The notes: generated by a model from the sequence alone, not told the origin. 64,000 nucleotides of DNA from Trogon surrucura (GCA_020746105.1 CM036657.1:4569352-4633351); one strand, 5' to 3'; shown: positions 1 to 9,169, numbered from the stretch's first letter. Numbers and translations are program-made.

Positions 1-86
1 GAAGAGCTAAGCTGTCTCTTCAAAGATCTACTTGGTGGAATACCATGGGTCAGGGCTGTATGGAAAATCCCGTTGCCAGAGGACAG

Positions 87-372
87 TGTTCACAAAGAAG
101 ACAGAGGAGTCTTAACTTTATTCGAATGAAGAGTGAGGTCACCGAGGTTGCCAAGTCCAAGTGAGATCTCTCAAATTGCCAGAGGACGCAGCTTCCTTTT
201 ATCCCAATTTCCTGGCCGCATGAAACCCTCTCCCTTTCCCCATTGGCTGAAACACTCAGGAGATACAGACTTCCCGATCCGCCTATTGCACATTCCCCCT
301 TAACATGTGCCCCCTTAACAACACACATCGCATGTTTCATTAACTCCAACTTTATGCCGCCCAGGGCAGACA
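87..372 (-). mobile_element. Retroviral LTR (minus strand)
   Basis: Read on the minus strand this block starts TGTCTGCC and ends TGAACA. It holds a TATA-like GGGATAAAAGG (about 205) and an AATAAAG polyadenylation signal about 85 bases later (about 116-122), the usual U3-R-U5 order. No second LTR copy lies in the window and no clear target duplication was found, so it may be the 5' LTR of an element running off the left edge. Class is not assigned. Edges are set by the TG/CA termini and are approximate. Confidence 0.55.
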
Positions 373-514
373 AGTTAATATTCATAGGGCCGGTTTAGCT
401 CAGTGAGTTGAGCGTGGTGCTTGAGAGGTGGTATCCGTGCCCACGACAGGGAGGTTGGATTAAAATGATCTCTAAGGTCCCTTCCAGCCTAGGCCATTCT
501 ATGATTCTATGATA
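373..514 (+). repeat. tRNA-Ile-derived SINE with CR1-like tail, internally deleted
   Basis: From about 387 the sequence matches the head of a tRNA-Ile gene, including a pol III A box (TAGCTCAGTGAG), then jumps to the SINE body and ends in a CR1-type tail (ATTCTATGATTCTATGAT). Compared with the full copy at 5579-5756, about 60 bases are missing, namely the anticodon-side region, the B box and the first part of the body. The joint lies at a GA dinucleotide present on both sides. Without a B box this copy could not itself be well transcribed by pol III. The 14 bases from 373 to 386 are flank. Confidence 0.8.
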
Positions 515-1818
515 GGCCTCTTAAGCCTGTGCACTCTTTCTCAAAGTTCAAAAGTTTAGAGCATCCTTGCTGTTGACTTAATTAACAGCCCTACTGGTCC
601 AGGTGTCTCGTTATCTTCTCCTCACAGACTGCATCCTGGGAATTCCTCCTTCATGAAGGACACTCTCCTCTTTGTTCCATCACTAACAAGAAAAAAACCA
701 CACACTCCCCTTCTTGTTTTATCATTTATTTGTAAAGATGCTCTACTTTCTTATTCTCTCAATCCCTCCTCTTCTTATTTCAATATTCGTCTTTAAAAAT
801 TTTTGGTTATCATTAACCTGATTTTCTCCTCCTGATCCACCTTTGGTCTTGGAATTTTCTGCAGAGACATAGTTTGTTCCCAAATTTGATTTAAGTCTTT
901 AATAATTCTACTACTTTTATCTACATAAAAGCAATGTCTAACAACTAGTGCACCAGTGTGAAAAGGGAGGAAAAGAGAAAGAAAGAGAGGGAGAGAGGAG
1001 GAGGGAAAGCAAAAGCCGAGGGTGAGCTGGAGGGAAGTCCAAAAGGAAGGCCCAAAAAACAAGCCGAATAAAGTAGAGGGAAAAAGCACAAAGTAGTCCT
1101 TTCTTCCACTTTGATCATGTATTTATGTTTCTTTTGAGAATCTTTTGCATATTCCAAGAGCTGATTTGCTAAACTCCATCTCCCACCGGCGGTGGTACGC
1201 AGGCCCAATACCGTCACTGTGGAGGCCTTGAGAAGCAGACCCCGGGTCTGGGCACATGCATGGAGGCTAGGCTAGGTTGCTCAGAATTTGCTCAGTTTCT
1301 CAGAGTTTGTTTTGTGCACGACGGGGAACTTTTAGTCTGGCAGTACCCCTTGGCTCGACATTGCTGCTCCTTTTACGTGGTGAGTGATGGTATGAATGAC
1401 AGAGGCGGAGGAAGAAAGGGGAAAGAAAGGAAAAAGTAAAGAGAAGCAATCGTGTATGCACAATGCAAGCTTAGATCAACTTTATAAAAATCCAAAATGC
1501 ATTACAAGTAACAGTATCTTATCCTTTGATATATCAAAAAAAAAACCTTTCCAAAAGTCCACACTTTCCATTTTCTTCATTTTTGTCTTCTTCTTATCAG
1601 TCCATCATTCTTTAACGCCAACGGTCTTCCGTCTTCATTTTTGTTTGCCGAGTGCCCTCCATCTTGTGTTCTAGCACGTGTCTTCTTGTACATTGCTCAG
1701 TTTATTCTTTTCCATGATCCAATTCCAAAACACAGTTTCGACATTTAACTACTACATTAACAACACCAACTATTTAACTACAAAAACATTAAATGTTCTA
1801 ACCATAACATATCAAAAC
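515..1818. other. No gene recognised; purine-rich tract
   Basis: I see no supported gene here. Short open frames exist but show no recognisable domain. A strongly purine-biased run (AG only, about 961-1015) and pyrimidine- or A-rich stretches near 1530-1600 are the main features. The block lies between an LTR/SINE pair and the 3' side of a decayed minus-strand ERV1, so it may contain unrecognised retroviral env or LTR sequence. Confidence 0.4.
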
Positions 1819-2073
1819 TTAAACAAATAGAACTATCAAAACATGTCTTAACAACACCAAATATTCTAAGTTTATAAGTTTGTTTCTAATACTGGTGAAG
1901 GGGGGAGCAGTAGGAGTAACAGGTGGTTGTTGTTCATCAGAACAATATAACTCGCAACATTCTTCAAAATGATCACCACAACACCACACCAAACAAGTAA
2001 AAACCATCAAAACAAATGCCGCAACAAGTGTTATCCCAGCCAAAAAATACAGAGCAATCACCTCGCTATCCAT
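1819..2073 (-). CDS. Small putative single-pass membrane protein, unassigned
   Basis: I do not recognise this frame. From an internal ATG at 2073 it encodes 84 residues: a short polar start, one clear hydrophobic segment (about residues 5-28, ending TCLVWCC), then a cysteine-rich juxtamembrane stretch (EECCELYC) and a proline/threonine-rich tail. An open frame continues upstream to 2205. The layout resembles a viral accessory or envelope-tail protein, and it sits on the 3' side of a minus-strand ERV1, so a retroviral origin is most likely. It could equally be a chance open frame. The membrane segment and cysteines are seen directly; any role is unknown. Confidence 0.3.
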   Translation of the reverse strand: MDSEVIALYFLAGITLVAAFVLMVFTCLVWCCGDHFEECCELYCSDEQQPPVTPTAPPFTSIRNKLINLEYLVLLRHVLIVLFV

Positions 2074-2859
2074 GATAATTTGTCTTTTTGTAACTGCGTT
2101 ACAGCCGCTGCGCCTTCGCCAAGAGAATGGGGGTCTGCAAAGGTCCACGCCCCCCAGCCCAGAGCGCATGCGTGGTCTAGAAATTGCTATCCCAAATATA
2201 GGCAAGAGTAAATAAACAAGAACTAGTCACGTTGCTAATTCCTTATACATAATAAATGTTTTTAGTTAATATACTTAATAAGACCAATGTTAAAATAAAT
2301 CTATCAGAGTTCCTATCTGTGCCCACTAATTTTTCACTCCAAAACTTAACTTTGTTATAGAGGGAGAGGAAGGAAAATAAAGAAACAAGAGTTATAATCT
2401 ATATAATTCTAATGGCTACACTCTTGGCCTGTTTCACAAACCTAACTTGTTTTACTTTGTCAGGGGAAGTCACAGCAATTGCTTACATGTTGCTCACAAC
2501 ACTCTAGATTAGCTGTATTAAAGAGTCCACACAAAAAAAATAATGTCCATGGTCAACTAGAATAAATTTTTCGATAGTTTCTTCACGTTGGTATGGTGAG
2601 GCATGTTCCCCAACTTTGATTGCCGTATCCCCCTTTTCTTGGAGGTTCAGAAAAATCAATTTGGCAGTGGTCCCCTGGTGTATTCCTTTCCCAATATTTC
2701 CTAATTACACCCGGTTACCTTTCCCATTGCTGAGTCACCTGTTGAATTGTAACACATAAATTTATCCTTACTAATTTTGATTTTAAAATTTATACAGAGA
2801 GTCCACCCCCCAATGTGTCTTATTGTGCTCTTTGACAGTTCCCCATAATTCTGCCATTA
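2074..2859. other. No gene recognised
   Basis: AT-rich sequence with no convincing reading frame or repeat boundary. By position it should be the env/3' part of the decayed minus-strand ERV1 whose integrase fragment begins to the right, but I could not align any env motif. Confidence 0.35.
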
Positions 2860-3170
2860 TTCGGGCATGCCCATCCTTTGGAGGGAATCTACCCTCCCAT
2901 TTTTTCTATTAATTCTTTATCAGCTCTAGAGTATTCAATATTTTCCTGCTCCTATTATCTGGAATTAGTGTTAAAACCTTCTGAGTTCTTTCTGCTATGA
3001 AATGTAGGGCCCATATCTAAAGATAGTCCTATAGGAACCCCAAACCTTGGTACTATTTTTTTAAGTAATGTTTTTGATATCTCTCTTTATTGGTGGGACA
3101 AGGAAAAGCCTCTGGCCAGCCTGAAAAAGTATCTATCACCTTACCCGTCTGGCATCTGGCTTCAGTTGGG
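2860..3170 (-). pseudogene. pol: ERV1-type integrase core fragment
   Basis: On the minus strand, in broken frames, the translation shows a gammaretroviral integrase core: a GWPEAF-like stretch (here read as LARGF), then KTLLKKIVPRFGVPIG and a degenerate DMGPTFHS where the second catalytic Asp block is expected. Several stops interrupt it. It directly follows a protease fragment (3190-3603) on the same strand, so the RT and RNase H genes that should lie between them are missing. It is a dead fossil copy. The integrase assignment rests on this motif block. Confidence 0.6.
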
Positions 3171-3189
3171 TGGTTACCAGTTCCGCTGC

Positions 3190-4030
3190 TCAAGATCTTC
3201 CTGGTGTTTCTGAGGCCCAAACCAGAAGCATTACGGTGTTTTCTACTCCCGCCAGTACCTCCTGCGGCACAGCTTCCATCTGTAACATAAGAACTTGGGC
3301 ATCCAGACCTTTATTTTCAAGAATATGAACTTGAATTCTTCCTTTTTCCAGTAGTGACACAGAGCAGTCTGGTAAGAATTGATGAGGCAACACCCTTTGC
3401 CAGTTCTAAACTTCAAAGGCTAAAAAAAAGATGTCTGGCTTTTCTCTTTGCCCCGTGGCACCAATAATTGACTCACTCTCTGTACTAGAATTACCCTTAC
3501 ATGTGTTTAATATTAAATAAGTAGCTCCTATATCTACTAGAAAATTTATTTTCTCATTCCTCAACCTTATTATAACCAGGGGCTTTGTTGGGGAAGGTTC
3601 CAATTCATAATCCTCAGTTTCCTTCAGTCTGAACCCACCACCATCACATTAGCTGTTTGCCCCAGAATTCCTTCAAATCTGTGCTGATTCAGTTGTGGGC
3701 ATTCTCTTTTCCAGTGATCCTTCTCTTTGCAAAAGGCACACTGATCGTGTTCTAATGGCGTTCTGGCCCTTGACATTCCACCAGGATCTTGCCTGCCTCT
3801 CGGAGCCTGAGAACACTCTCCTCCAGCCCTGTTATTTTCCTGGGCTAGAGCCACTGCCAGCGGCTTCTTATCTCTCAGTTTTTCTTTTCTCTGCTTTCCT
3901 CCTCCACTTTCTCTCTGTTGTTATACATTTTCCAAGCACACTTCAGTATTTCATTTAACAAGTTGGCATTTTCCCCCTTTAACTTTTGTACTAAGAACAT
4001 CCTAGTTACCGTGTTACCTTCTACACCAGG
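3190..4030 (-). pseudogene. gag-pro: ERV1-type gag C-terminus, nucleocapsid and protease fragment
   Basis: Reading leftward from 4030 the minus strand gives the end of capsid ([14 protein letters not shown]), then a CCHC zinc knuckle [15 protein letters not shown] (about 3700-3750) with C-x2-C-x4-H-x4-C spacing. A protease follows in which the catalytic triad reads DIGA instead of DTGA/DSGA (LVDIGATYLIL, about 3525), and then its C-terminal part (DCSVSLL). The single-knuckle nucleocapsid and the order suit a gammaretrovirus-like (ERV1) Gag-Pro-Pol. Frame changes, stops and the substituted active site mark it as dead. Its right edge abuts an env-start-like fragment instead of the rest of gag. 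Confidence 0.7.
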
Positions 4031-4208
4031 TGTGACAAATAAATACACAGAAGCAATTCCGCATAAAGCAAGCAGTGACAGCATAGCTGTTAGCATCAGT
4101 GCCCTGCATCACTGGAGATTCAGAAGAAGAGAGGTCTTTTCAGACTATTTCAGTAGATGATCTGTGGGTTAACACCCAGGGCTCCCCCCAAAGTTGACAC
4201 ACTGACTA
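4031..4208 (-). pseudogene. Possible ERV1 env start fused to gag fragment
   Basis: A minus-strand open frame starting at 4096 has a strongly hydrophobic N-terminus (LTAMLSLLALCGIASVYLF) followed by a short polar stretch, the look of a signal peptide. It then runs without a break into capsid C-terminal sequence. Position just downstream of the integrase C-terminus (4209-4466) is where env should begin. I infer an env leader joined to gag of a second copy by deletion or template switching. The signal-peptide look is visible; the env label is inference. Confidence 0.4.
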
Positions 4209-6148
4209 CTATTCCAGTTCACTCCTATGAAGAGTTAACCACAATCTCCCATCCTTTTCCTCCCGCTTAGAAGTCCAAGTCTCTGGGGCTTTAGAGATAT
4301 TGACTCGGGTATGATGAGTCCACCCATGTTCGGCTGTCTTGGCTGCTGATTCCGTAGGTAACAGTACTTGATATGGTCCATGCCACCTTGCCACCAGTGG
4401 CATTTCTTTCCACTCCTTAATTAGGACCCAGTCTCCTGGTTGAATGCTATGGACAGCAAGGTCCAAAGGCAGGGTCTGTGCCAGCTGAGCTTCCTGTCAA
4501 AGAGATTTTACAAGAGACAGTATTATGGCCACATACTGGTTTAAGAACACATCACTTATCTGCACCTCCCCACTGGGTTGAGAGTTAGCAGGGTAAGGGA
4601 TTCCAAACATTAATTCAAAGGGGTTAGTTGACTATCTCCTCCAGGTGTGGCCCATATTCTAGCCAGAGCCAGTGTTAGAAGCTGTATCCATGGAATTTTG
4701 TTTTCTAAAACTAATTTCAAAAGATGTTTCTTGATTTCCCCGTTCATTTTCTCTACCCGGCCTGAACTCTGAGGATGCCACGGGGTATGTAATTTCTATT
4801 GTATTTCTAAAACCACCATAATCCCTTTAAGAATTTTTCCTGTAAAATCAGTTCCTCTATCTGAGGCTATGGCCTCCACTATCCCATATCTTGGAATGAT
4901 TTGAAACACTTTGATCACCTTCTCCGGTAAATTTACCACCTCCGATAGAGGAATAATTAAATACTTGTGAGCTTATGTTTTCCTCTCCAGATTAATAACA
5001 CTCTTTCTTCCCACTATTTTCCAAACGCATGAGCCACCCCGCATGCATATTTTGAATTTGTGAATATGTTTACTACCTTTCCTTAATACAATTCACAGAC
5101 TCTTACTAATGCATACAATTCTCCTGTTTGTGCTCACTATGTGAAGAGTACCTTCCCTCCCTCTTGCAGTTCTTTTTCTTTTACTGCAGCATATCCTGTA
5201 GCTCATTTTTCTTCTGTTATTCTCCCCATTTGGCCAAGGAGTGTACCGCAATCCTTCCCTGGCTCAGGTTTGAAGATCTATTACTTGAAAACAACCATGA
5301 GTTTCTTCCAGGTCCCCTCCATCAGGACCAATTAAACAAGAGGCTGGGTTAAGTCTTTCCCCATTTCTTAATTCTGAATCCTCCTGTTCTATTAAATAAG
5401 TTTCATGTTGTAATAAATAACCTAGCACTGATCATCCAATTAGAAGTTCTTTCACTTAACAAAGTCCTAATTTGATGTGAAACTTTAACAGCGAGACATC
5501 CCCCTGCTGTCAGTTTTATGACTCTGTTACCATTAAAGCTGTGGCTGCACAATTTTGCAATGTGGCCACCCTCTAATCATAGAATGGCCTAGGATGGAAG
5601 GGACCTTAGAGATCATTTTAATCCAACCTCCCTATCGTGGGCAGGGATGCCACCTCTCGACTAGGTCAGGCAACATGTGAGAACCGAACGGGAATCGAAC
5701 CCGCGACCTTTGGTGTTTCAAGCACCACGCTCAACCCACTGAGCCAAACCGGCCCTCCAATCTCTAAATGTTAGATCTACCACTACATCAAACATTTTGG
5801 AAAAAAATTGGCCACTGGTCTTCAATTACCCCCGTGTTCTTGCATTAGAATTCCTTTAGCATGGCCCTGTTGACCATCCACATATAATTCAAATTCTTTT
5901 TCCTGGTCTGGAAGGACTAGGACCAGAGCTTTGGTTAACCTACTTTTTAACACTTGAAAGCTGCGCTTCCCCTCATCCACATACTGCAGTAACCTAGTCC
6001 CTGGGGGCGGAGTAAATTAGCGTTCTCTTGCAAAGCTTGCCCAAACAGAACCGATGCCTCTGTGTATCCCTGTGGAAGGACCCTTCCCATCAATTGTTGT
6101 TTTGCTATTCTCCCTTTTTCCTCCTGTTCCCACTAAAATACAAAAAAG
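4209..6148 (-). pseudogene. pol: ERV1-type pol remnant: RT, RNase H region, integrase
   Basis: This is the 3' two-thirds of a minus-strand gammaretrovirus-like pol. Rightmost (5762-6148) is RT palm/thumb sequence with an LPQGYTEA-like block. Left of a SINE at 5579-5756 come RT connection and RNase H-like sequence, then integrase. The integrase C-terminal domain is clear at 4209-4466: IQPGDWVLIKEWKE followed by RWHGPYQVLL and HHTRVN. Stops and frameshifts are frequent. The RT frame is cut at 6149 by the ERVK provirus and resumes beyond it at 12273, so the ERV1 is the older host element. It cannot make a working polymerase. Confidence 0.75.
5579..5756 (-). repeat. tRNA-Ile-derived SINE with CR1-like tail, full length
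   Basis: On the minus strand the head closely follows a tRNA-Ile gene: GGCCGGTTTGGCTCAGTG, with A box TGGCTCAGTGGG and B box GGTTCGATTCC intact. It continues through a body with the GACCTAGTCGAGAGG segment and ends in a CR1-type tail. The flanks CTAATC and CCAATC form a likely 6-bp target duplication with one mismatch. Tail sharing implies mobilisation by CR1 machinery. It resembles the passerine TguSINE1 family, which is described as tRNA-Ile derived; the family name is from memory and not checked. It sits inside the ERV1 pol remnant. Confidence 0.88.
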
Positions 6149-6154
6149 TTTACT
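6149..6154. repeat. Left target-site duplication GTTTAC of ERVK provirus
   Basis: GTTTAC lies immediately before the TG of the 5' LTR and is repeated immediately after the CA of the 3' LTR at 12267-12272. A 6-bp duplication suits beta/alpharetrovirus-like integrases. The duplicated site belongs to the RT gene of the minus-strand ERV1. Confidence 0.92.
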
Positions 6155-6552
6155 GTGGAGAATATTGTGGAAACATGGTTAAAAGAGAAAGGCCATGAAG
6201 AAAGGCATCAGGAGGATACGATTAGATTAATGGACGTGTAGTACGTGCGGGACGTGGATGTGTAATACGTGAGGTATGTGGACGGGACAACATGCTTGTC
6301 CTTGAGCTAAAAAGGGTACGATAGCAGGTTGTTGAAGAAGAAAACAAGAACTGGGAAAAGTAACAAGTAAAAGCTACAAAAACTGCAAATACTGATATGA
6401 TGCTAATAATATGGTAGTCAATAAGGAGCTTAGCTTTTGCAATATGTATGAACCTAATTATGAGTACTATAAATGTATGAAGTGCTGAACAATAAATTTG
6501 AGACTTGTTGATCACTATAGAGTGTGCTCGTCTCCCGCTGAAATCTCCGACA
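6155..6552 (+). mobile_element. 5' LTR of the ERVK provirus
   Basis: It has TG...CA termini and is 398 bases long. It carries CTATAAATG (about 6468) as probable TATA box and AATAAA (about 6491) as poly(A) signal, unusually close together. U3 holds four ACGTG cores within 38 bases (6234, 6243, 6252, 6267). It is identical to the 3' LTR except for one missing T after ATGG (about 6180) and T for C at about 6419. A 97-codon minus-strand open frame inside it is identical bar one residue in the other LTR and is not a gene. Confidence 0.95.
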
Positions 6553-6554
6553 AA

Positions 6555-6572
6555 TGGTGACCCCGACGTGAT
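6555..6572 (+). promoter_or_regulatory. Primer-binding site, tRNA-Trp type
   Basis: TGGTGACCCCGACGTGAT begins two bases after the LTR end. It is complementary to the 3' end of vertebrate tRNA-Trp including CCA over all 18 positions. The same tRNA primes avian leukosis/sarcoma viruses. Confidence 0.9.
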
Positions 6573-6739
6573 ACATCGAAAAGAAGAAGGGATTCAGCGA
6601 AGGAGTTCAGGTCCTATGCAGCGAGGACGGCGATAAGAGCAGCCCGAAGAAAAGGCGCTCCGAGCCCTGAGTGACCGCATCGGCGAGCTCAGCTGATACG
6701 TGCTGCCGAGACCTTGGAAAGCTGCAACAGCGCTGACGT

Positions 6740-6748
6740 TTAAGGTAT
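6740..6748 (+). promoter_or_regulatory. Candidate major splice donor overlapping the gag start codon
   Basis: TTAAGGTATGG places a good 5' splice consensus (AAG/GTATGG) directly over the gag ATG at 6747. The matching position in the older provirus (about 42735) reads AAG/GTGAGC. A matching acceptor-like tract, TTTCTTTATCCACAG, ends at 9984 near the pol/env boundary. This is inference from consensus only. Confidence 0.4.
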
Positions 6749-8492
6749 GGAGAGGCAAGCAGCATATGATTTATTTACGACCTTTTTAGAAAAAAGGCAG
6801 ATTAAGGGGTTAAATTTGCAGAAAGATTTACCAGGACTGTTAGCGTTTGGGTATGCGAAAGGATGTTTTACAAATCCCCATACAGTCCACGAGTTATCAG
6901 AGTGGAGGAAATTTGGAGATATATTGTGGGAGTTGACTCTGCAGGATGATAAGATGGCGATTAAGTTTGGAAAGATGTGGCAGGTAGTGCAGAATGAGTT
7001 ACTACAGTATCAAGCAGAAAAAACAGCGGCTCAAGAAGCGACTGCCGCACAACAAAAGAACAGGTCCTATGATAGAGAACTGACAGGGGGAATACCGTTA
7101 CCACCTCGAATTTCCAAGATAACTTTACCACCCCTACGGCCAGTAAATACGGAAACCGAGACAGAGACTAGTTGCTGTCCAAAACCCTCGACCCTGCAAC
7201 CTCCTCCTGGGCGGCCGCCTCCACCACCGTCTTCTCTGCTTGTGCAAGAGCCATCACCAGACAATTCCCAGAGCACCAGTGAGCCGATCCCTGGGGCAAA
7301 AGCTGACCCAGCGGGGGCCCTGGCGAGGGAACGTCGGGAGGCATGGGCTGCTCTAGCGAGAGATAGCATGAACAGGGGGGATGATTGGGCCATTCAGACA
7401 GCGACACAGTTGGCTTGTCCGGTTACGTTTCAGCAGGCTGAGGGGGGAGGATACGTAGCTGAAATTAACCCACTGGATTGGAAGTTGCTAGCGCAGCTGC
7501 GAGCTACTGTAAGTCAGTTTGGGGCAACGAGTGAGCCTGTAAAACAAATGTTGGATTACTTATGGAGCACACAGGTATTGTTACCATCAGATTGTAAAGG
7601 GATAGTAAAGCTGATATATACACAGCATCAACAGTTGATTTTTAACGCGCATTGGCAGGGGCTTGTTAATGAAGCTGTGGCAGTGCAGAGGCAGGCAGGT
7701 GATCCGTTGCATGGAATAACCATAGATGAGCTTATGGGTTTGGGTCCTTACTTTAATACGGAAGCTCAGGCATTGCTGGGACCAGATAAGTGTAGGGAGG
7801 CTATGAGATTAGTGCGACTCGCTATGGATCGGGTTAAGGAGCCAGGAGGGATACCATTCTATATGGGGGTGAAACAAGGTAGAGAGGAGTCACTGGGAGC
7901 ATTTGTCGATAAGATAGCAACCGCAATAGAAAAGGCAGGAGTGCCTGAATATATGAGGGGAGCCTTATTAAAACAATGTGCTCTCCAAAATGGAAATGCA
8001 ACTACTAGAAGCATTATAAGTACACTGGGACCTCAGTGGAGTATAGAGGAAGCACTAGAGAAAGCAGCAACAATGCCCACAGGGCATCAGGCTTTCCTGG
8101 TAGATGCTATAAAAGAGCTAGGTGATGGGTTGAGAAAGCAAGCAGAGGCTTCACAGAATCAGGTGCTGGCAGCTCTTGCTCCTCTCCAAGCGTCCACAGT
8201 AATTAATCGGCAGTCACAAGGAAATCGACCTAAATGTTTTCGATGCGGGGGCTCCGGTCACATACGAAAGGATTGTACTGCTACACGCGTCTGGTGCCAA
8301 AAATGTCGGGCCAACACTCACAGCACTGGTGCATGCCGCGGGAGGTCGGGAAACTCCAGTACCAGCGCGAACCGCAGTGGCCGCGCAACGACACAAGTAG
8401 CAGCTGCAATCCAACAACCACCCAGTCTGCTGGACAACAGCTCCACCCAGCGACAAGAGGGAGCCTCGGCCTGGACTTGGCAGCCGCAGTAG
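6747..8492 (+). CDS. gag: Gag polyprotein, intact open frame
   Basis: An uninterrupted 581-residue frame starts at the first ATG after the leader. Residues 1-110 are matrix-like. About 120-190 are proline-rich (PPPGRPPPPP) with no evident PTAP or PPxY late motif. About 200-480 are capsid, with the major homology region near 375-395 (QGREESLGAFVDKIATAIEKAG is present in part). Two CCHC zinc knuckles close it: [14 protein letters not shown] (about 496) and [14 protein letters not shown] (about 516), both with full C-x2-C-x4-H-x4-C ligands. The last 260 bases overlap pro in the -1 frame. Gag builds the particle at the plasma membrane. No N-terminal glycine, so ordinary myristoylation is not expected. 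Confidence 0.92.
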   Translation: MERQAAYDLFTTFLEKRQIKGLNLQKDLPGLLAFGYAKGCFTNPHTVHELSEWRKFGDILWELTLQDDKMAIKFGKMWQVVQNELLQYQAEKTAAQEATAAQQKNRSYDRELTGGIPLPPRISKITLPPLRPVNTETETETSCCPKPSTLQPPPGRPPPPPSSLLVQEPSPDNSQSTSEPIPGAKADPAGALARERREAWAALARDSMNRGDDWAIQTATQLACPVTFQQAEGGGYVAEINPLDWKLLAQLRATVSQFGATSEPVKQMLDYLWSTQVLLPSDCKGIVKLIYTQHQQLIFNAHWQGLVNEAVAVQRQAGDPLHGITIDELMGLGPYFNTEAQALLGPDKCREAMRLVRLAMDRVKEPGGIPFYMGVKQGREESLGAFVDKIATAIEKAGVPEYMRGALLKQCALQNGNATTRSIISTLGPQWSIEEALEKAATMPTGHQAFLVDAIKELGDGLRKQAEASQNQVLAALAPLQASTVINRQSQGNRPKCFRCGGSGHIRKDCTATRVWCQKCRANTHSTGACRGRSGNSSTSANRSGRATTQVAAAIQQPPSLLDNSSTQRQEGASAWTWQPQ

Positions 8493-9169
8493 AAGTGGAC
8501 TTGATAACTACGTGCCCACAAAAGATTGCTACAGGAGTTTATGGACCTGTACAAGTACAAGGACAAATAATGGGTGCATTACTTTTGGGACGATCATCTG
8601 CCTCTATGCTCGGATTATTTATAATTCCTGGCGTAATAGATGCGGACTATAAAGGAGAAATCATGATAATGGCCTATACCTTAAACCCACCTATAAGGAT
8701 TCAAAAGGGTCAGAGGATTGCACAATTAGTGCCATTACCCCAACTGACTGCGGGAATGAAGTCCTGTATACAGGACGCAAGGGATCAAAAAGGTTTCGGA
8801 TCAACAGGGGGTCTGACGCTGTTAACTCTGGACCTAGAAGATAGACCAAGAAAGAAAGTACTACTGACGTATCTGGGACAACAAAAGACTGTTATGGGAC
8901 TGTTAGATACAGGAGCAGATTCCAGCATTGTTGCACCGTCATCCTGGCCTCAGGAATGGCCATTACAAGCATCCACTACTACTGTCACTGGGGTAGGAGG
9001 ACTGACACTGGCAAGTCGCTCGCCAATTCTTCAAGTGACAATAGAACACAAAACAGTGACAGCAGCTTTTTGTATTACACAACTACCCCCCACAGTGGAC
9101 TGTTTGATTGGTCGGGACATTTTATCTCAATTGGGTATGGTATTAACGAATGAGCACCCTTTGGCATGA
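8234..9169 (+). CDS. pro: dUTPase-protease (Pro), expressed by -1 frameshift from gag
   Basis: The frame is -1 relative to gag and should be translated by ribosomal frameshifting within the overlap, so the listed start is only the frame opening. A dUTPase domain follows: [13 protein letters not shown], the substrate-pocket motif [10 protein letters not shown] and the glycine-rich C-terminal FGSTGG. Then comes an aspartic protease with [11 protein letters not shown], a glycine-rich flap (GVGGLTL) and LIGRDIL. dUTPase inside pro is a betaretroviral trait. All catalytic signatures I can check are intact. The stop at 9167 lies just after a CCCTTTG heptamer in the right phase to shift into pol. 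Confidence 0.9.
   Translation: MFSMRGLRSHTKGLYCYTRLVPKMSGQHSQHWCMPREVGKLQYQREPQWPRNDTSSSCNPTTTQSAGQQLHPATRGSLGLDLAAAVEVDLITTCPQKIATGVYGPVQVQGQIMGALLLGRSSASMLGLFIIPGVIDADYKGEIMIMAYTLNPPIRIQKGQRIAQLVPLPQLTAGMKSCIQDARDQKGFGSTGGLTLLTLDLEDRPRKKVLLTYLGQQKTVMGLLDTGADSSIVAPSSWPQEWPLQASTTTVTGVGGLTLASRSPILQVTIEHKTVTAAFCITQLPPTVDCLIGRDILSQLGMVLTNEHPLA
9157..9163 (+). promoter_or_regulatory. Candidate pro-pol -1 frameshift heptamer CCCTTTG
   Basis: In pro phase it reads C CCT TTG one codon before the TGA stop, fitting X XXY YYZ, and shifting back one base enters the pol frame. The equivalent site in the older provirus is GGATTTT at 45382. CCCTTTG is not one of the commonest natural heptamers, so it is a candidate only. 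Confidence 0.45.

Noticed and set aside
387..430. tRNA gene call from the A/B-box sequences at 387, 5600-5750, 23350-23430 and 49680
   Set aside because: The tRNA-like part is joined to a repeated body and CR1 tail, lacks a proper acceptor stem partner and recurs four times, so it is SINE sequence.
961..1015. Purine-rich tract as a retroviral polypurine tract
   Set aside because: No LTR start follows it on either strand; likely simple low-complexity sequence.
6222..6515. 97-codon minus-strand frame in the ERVK LTR, repeated at 11936-12229
   Set aside because: It is identical only because the two LTRs are near-identical; no domain and wrong strand for the provirus.
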